Assembly (NCBI GenBank): GCA_045594705.1
Contig: JAZNZB010000083.1
Location: 1 to 57,686 of the forward strand
Length of the DNA: 57,686 bases
From: SVQP01 sp045594705
GTDB taxonomy: Bacteria > Bacillota > Clostridia > Oscillospirales > CAG-272
Direction: 5' to 3'
In this document: positions 57,201 to 57,686 of the stretch, piece by piece
Numbering within the stretch: the stretch's first letter is position 1
How the letters are laid out: every line of letters starts with the position of its first letter
Position numbers and translations under genes: made by a program
Notes under the pieces: model-generated
The model's input: the letters and a program-made list of their open reading frames with translations, nothing else
Database searches by the model: none
Told to the model about the DNA's origin: nothing

Positions 57201-57686
57201 TGCGATCGATCTCGTCGTCAAACATTTCGATACGCAAGGGGTGAGCGTCGCCGATCTCCTTGCCGTCCTCGTCCACGAACGTGCCCATGGGGGGATAGAC
57301 GTCCACGATGCCGCCGCGGCGGGCAAACTGTCCCGCACCGTCCACCATGTCCACGCGGGCATATCCTGCCTCGACCAGACGAAGGCAGAGGTCGTCGGGC
57401 GTGGTACGGGTGTCAAAATCCAGTGTCAGGGTAGCATCCTGCAGACGCTCTGCGGGAATGGTATAGCCGAGCATGGCGTCGGGCGTGGTGATGACCGCGT
57501 CAAAAGCCCCCGAAAGAATCCCGGAGAGAACGCGAATGCGCTCATGCTCGTATTCATGCGAGGCGGAAACGTTATAGAAGGTCAGATCGCGCACGGGGTA
57601 AAAGGCTGCTGTTATGCCAAAGAGCGCGAGCATATCCATTGTGCGCAGGCATTCCTTTTCCTCGGAGCAAACGATCAGGGCAGGGG
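54277..57686 (-). CDS. mfd: Transcription-repair coupling factor Mfd (N-terminus beyond the window)
   Basis: About 1135 residues are present. The frame is open to the window edge (57686 reads ...PALIVCSEEKECLRT), so the true start lies outside. Order: UvrB-like domain (GGIVDVYPPMG), RNA-polymerase-interacting CarD-like domain (EGDYVVHETYGIGIYTGIE), helicase motifs (Walker A GDVGYGKTEVAFRAAYKAI, DEEQRFG, SATPIPRTLNMA, VCTTIIETGVDVPNANT, and QLRGRIGRSARRAYAYF), and a TRCF C-domain. It pushes stalled RNA polymerase off damaged DNA and recruits UvrA. Confidence 0.97.
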   Translation of the reverse strand, partial: PALIVCSEEKECLRTMDMLALFGITAAFYPVRDLTFYNVSASHEYEHERIRVLSGILSGAFDAVITTPDAMLGYTIPAERLQDATLTLDFDTRTTPDDLCLRLVEAGYARVDMVDGAGQFARRGGIVDVYPPMGTFVDEDGKEIGDAHPLRIEMFDDEIDRMVFFDIDTQRTVTAITSATIPPAREILCDEGSRKALSKAIKDRLRTCRDDEARQTLAAELAALGTGETDSASELHFIDKYISLIYPERVSLTDYFTRKPLILVRSTSAVSDRLKASAKQMDMTVTELMESGTISSTYAEYQKAPVEFERFLDKGVTVHVDSLSYGMSGKRLGGIYGFRTRHMVSYAENFSLLCEDLTGYMRGGYRTAVMTENETAAKNLADMLTEHGFDVAVESAKHPLSAADLKKDEITIVWRSFLFGYELITPRIALLSTNPDGKTATLSVQSKPVRRKKQREGTAAILSYADLCEGDYVVHETYGIGIYTGIETLSTSGAKRDYIGIKYAGADKLYIPVEKLDMVSKYIGARADDGTVKLSKFGTDGWQKSKSRAKAAVKDMAKELIQLYAQRMRVKGHAFPPDEDFQRDFEAAFAYNETESQLDAAEDIKRDMEKPVPMDRLLCGDVGYGKTEVAFRAAYKAIMGGKQVALLVPTTILALQHFQTATARMRAFGVNIDMVSRFRTPKQQEQILRRLERGDLDMIIGTHRLLGKDVKFKDLGLLIVDEEQRFGVAQKEKLKQLAGNIDVLSLSATPIPRTLNMAMGGIRDISVLDQAPGNRLPVQTYVLEHDPLIVLEAIRKELRRGGQVFYLHNIVESIDGVAAELAKQIPDARITVAHGKMDKDTLEDIWEKMIRGEIDILVCTTIIETGVDVPNANTLIVDNAHRLGLSQLHQLRGRIGRSARRAYAYFTYPVNRALPEIAQKRLEAIRDYAEFGAGFKIALRDMEIRGAGNLLGAEQHGHLDAVGYDMYIKLLKSAVLEEKGEVQEQKQECTVSLDYDAYLPDSYVRYPGQRMALYKRIALIETEYDRDDIADELLDRYGDLPVQAENLLYVALIRAEGAACDIRQIRQDGSSIAIYPNKFHYEIWADLSRMLGGRLKMVLSGEPHMVLRLKEKENALRLIHKMFVKYMELRKECDE

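Overview
The window looks like a chromosomal piece of a spore-forming, anaerobic, fermentative member of the Clostridia (Firmicutes). The evidence is an intact spoIVA spore-coat ATPase, ferredoxin-dependent 2-oxoacid oxidoreductase genes, an ECF vitamin transporter, T-box-free AAGGAGG-type ribosome binding sites, TTGACA/TATAAT promoters, lipoproteins with ordinary lipoboxes, and dispersed GC-rich palindromic repeats of the sort seen in gut Clostridia. No rRNA, tRNA, transposase, phage gene or CRISPR array was found. Genes occupy both strands in operon-sized blocks, and the repeats sit between the blocks.

Layout. 1-1050: copies of two repeat families around a small helical protein. 1052-4132: a secreted GH99-like glycoside hydrolase. 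4277-10883 (minus): the most striking locus. A sigma-A promoter and a cobalamin riboswitch precede six genes: a small HEN-repeat-like protein, two surface proteins (one with the alpha-barrel plus DUF4430 beta-domain plan of transcobalamin/intrinsic factor), and the EcfT, fused EcfA-EcfA' and EcfS parts of a vitamin transporter. This is read as a corrinoid-capture and import system. 10970-14340: an Fe-S aldo/keto reductase and a DUF5107 protein. 14641-24223: an oligopeptide-type ABC transporter whose binding protein, second permease and both ATPases are all enlarged; the OppD-like ATPase carries an insertion of about 390 residues inside its nucleotide-binding domain. 24351-26660: a second secreted glycosidase and a tiny membrane protein.

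27248-33698 (minus): an acyl/aryl-CoA ligase, IorA, IorB, a membrane protein, a PaaK-type ligase and a tandem-ACT protein, consistent with fermentation of aromatic (or branched) amino acids through 2-oxoacids and CoA thioesters. 33700-36120: a repeat-rich accessory patch with an AT-rich membrane protein and a divergent XRE regulator/frameshifted AbrB pair that share a triple operator. 36120-39049 (minus): a lysine riboswitch followed by dapA-dapB-ddh. 39072-41641 (minus): a housekeeping operon (RNHCP protein, alpha/beta hydrolase, RuvX, a membrane-anchored protein). 41951-46313: a DUF6980 protein, split transketolase and spoIVA. 46793-50158: a ferritin-like protein and a PHP phosphoesterase / glycosidase-like / sugar isomerase group. 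50302-57686 (minus): a large sialidase-like lipoprotein, a PrsA/SurA-type foldase lipoprotein and Mfd, which runs off the window edge.

Three exported proteins (1052-4132, 9195-10097, 24351-26456) share an unusual C-terminus: a Gly-Cys-Lys motif, a hydrophobic helix and a basic tail, with no LPXTG. It may be a Cys-based cell-surface sorting signal. All functional statements rest on reading motifs and context by eye; no database search was possible.
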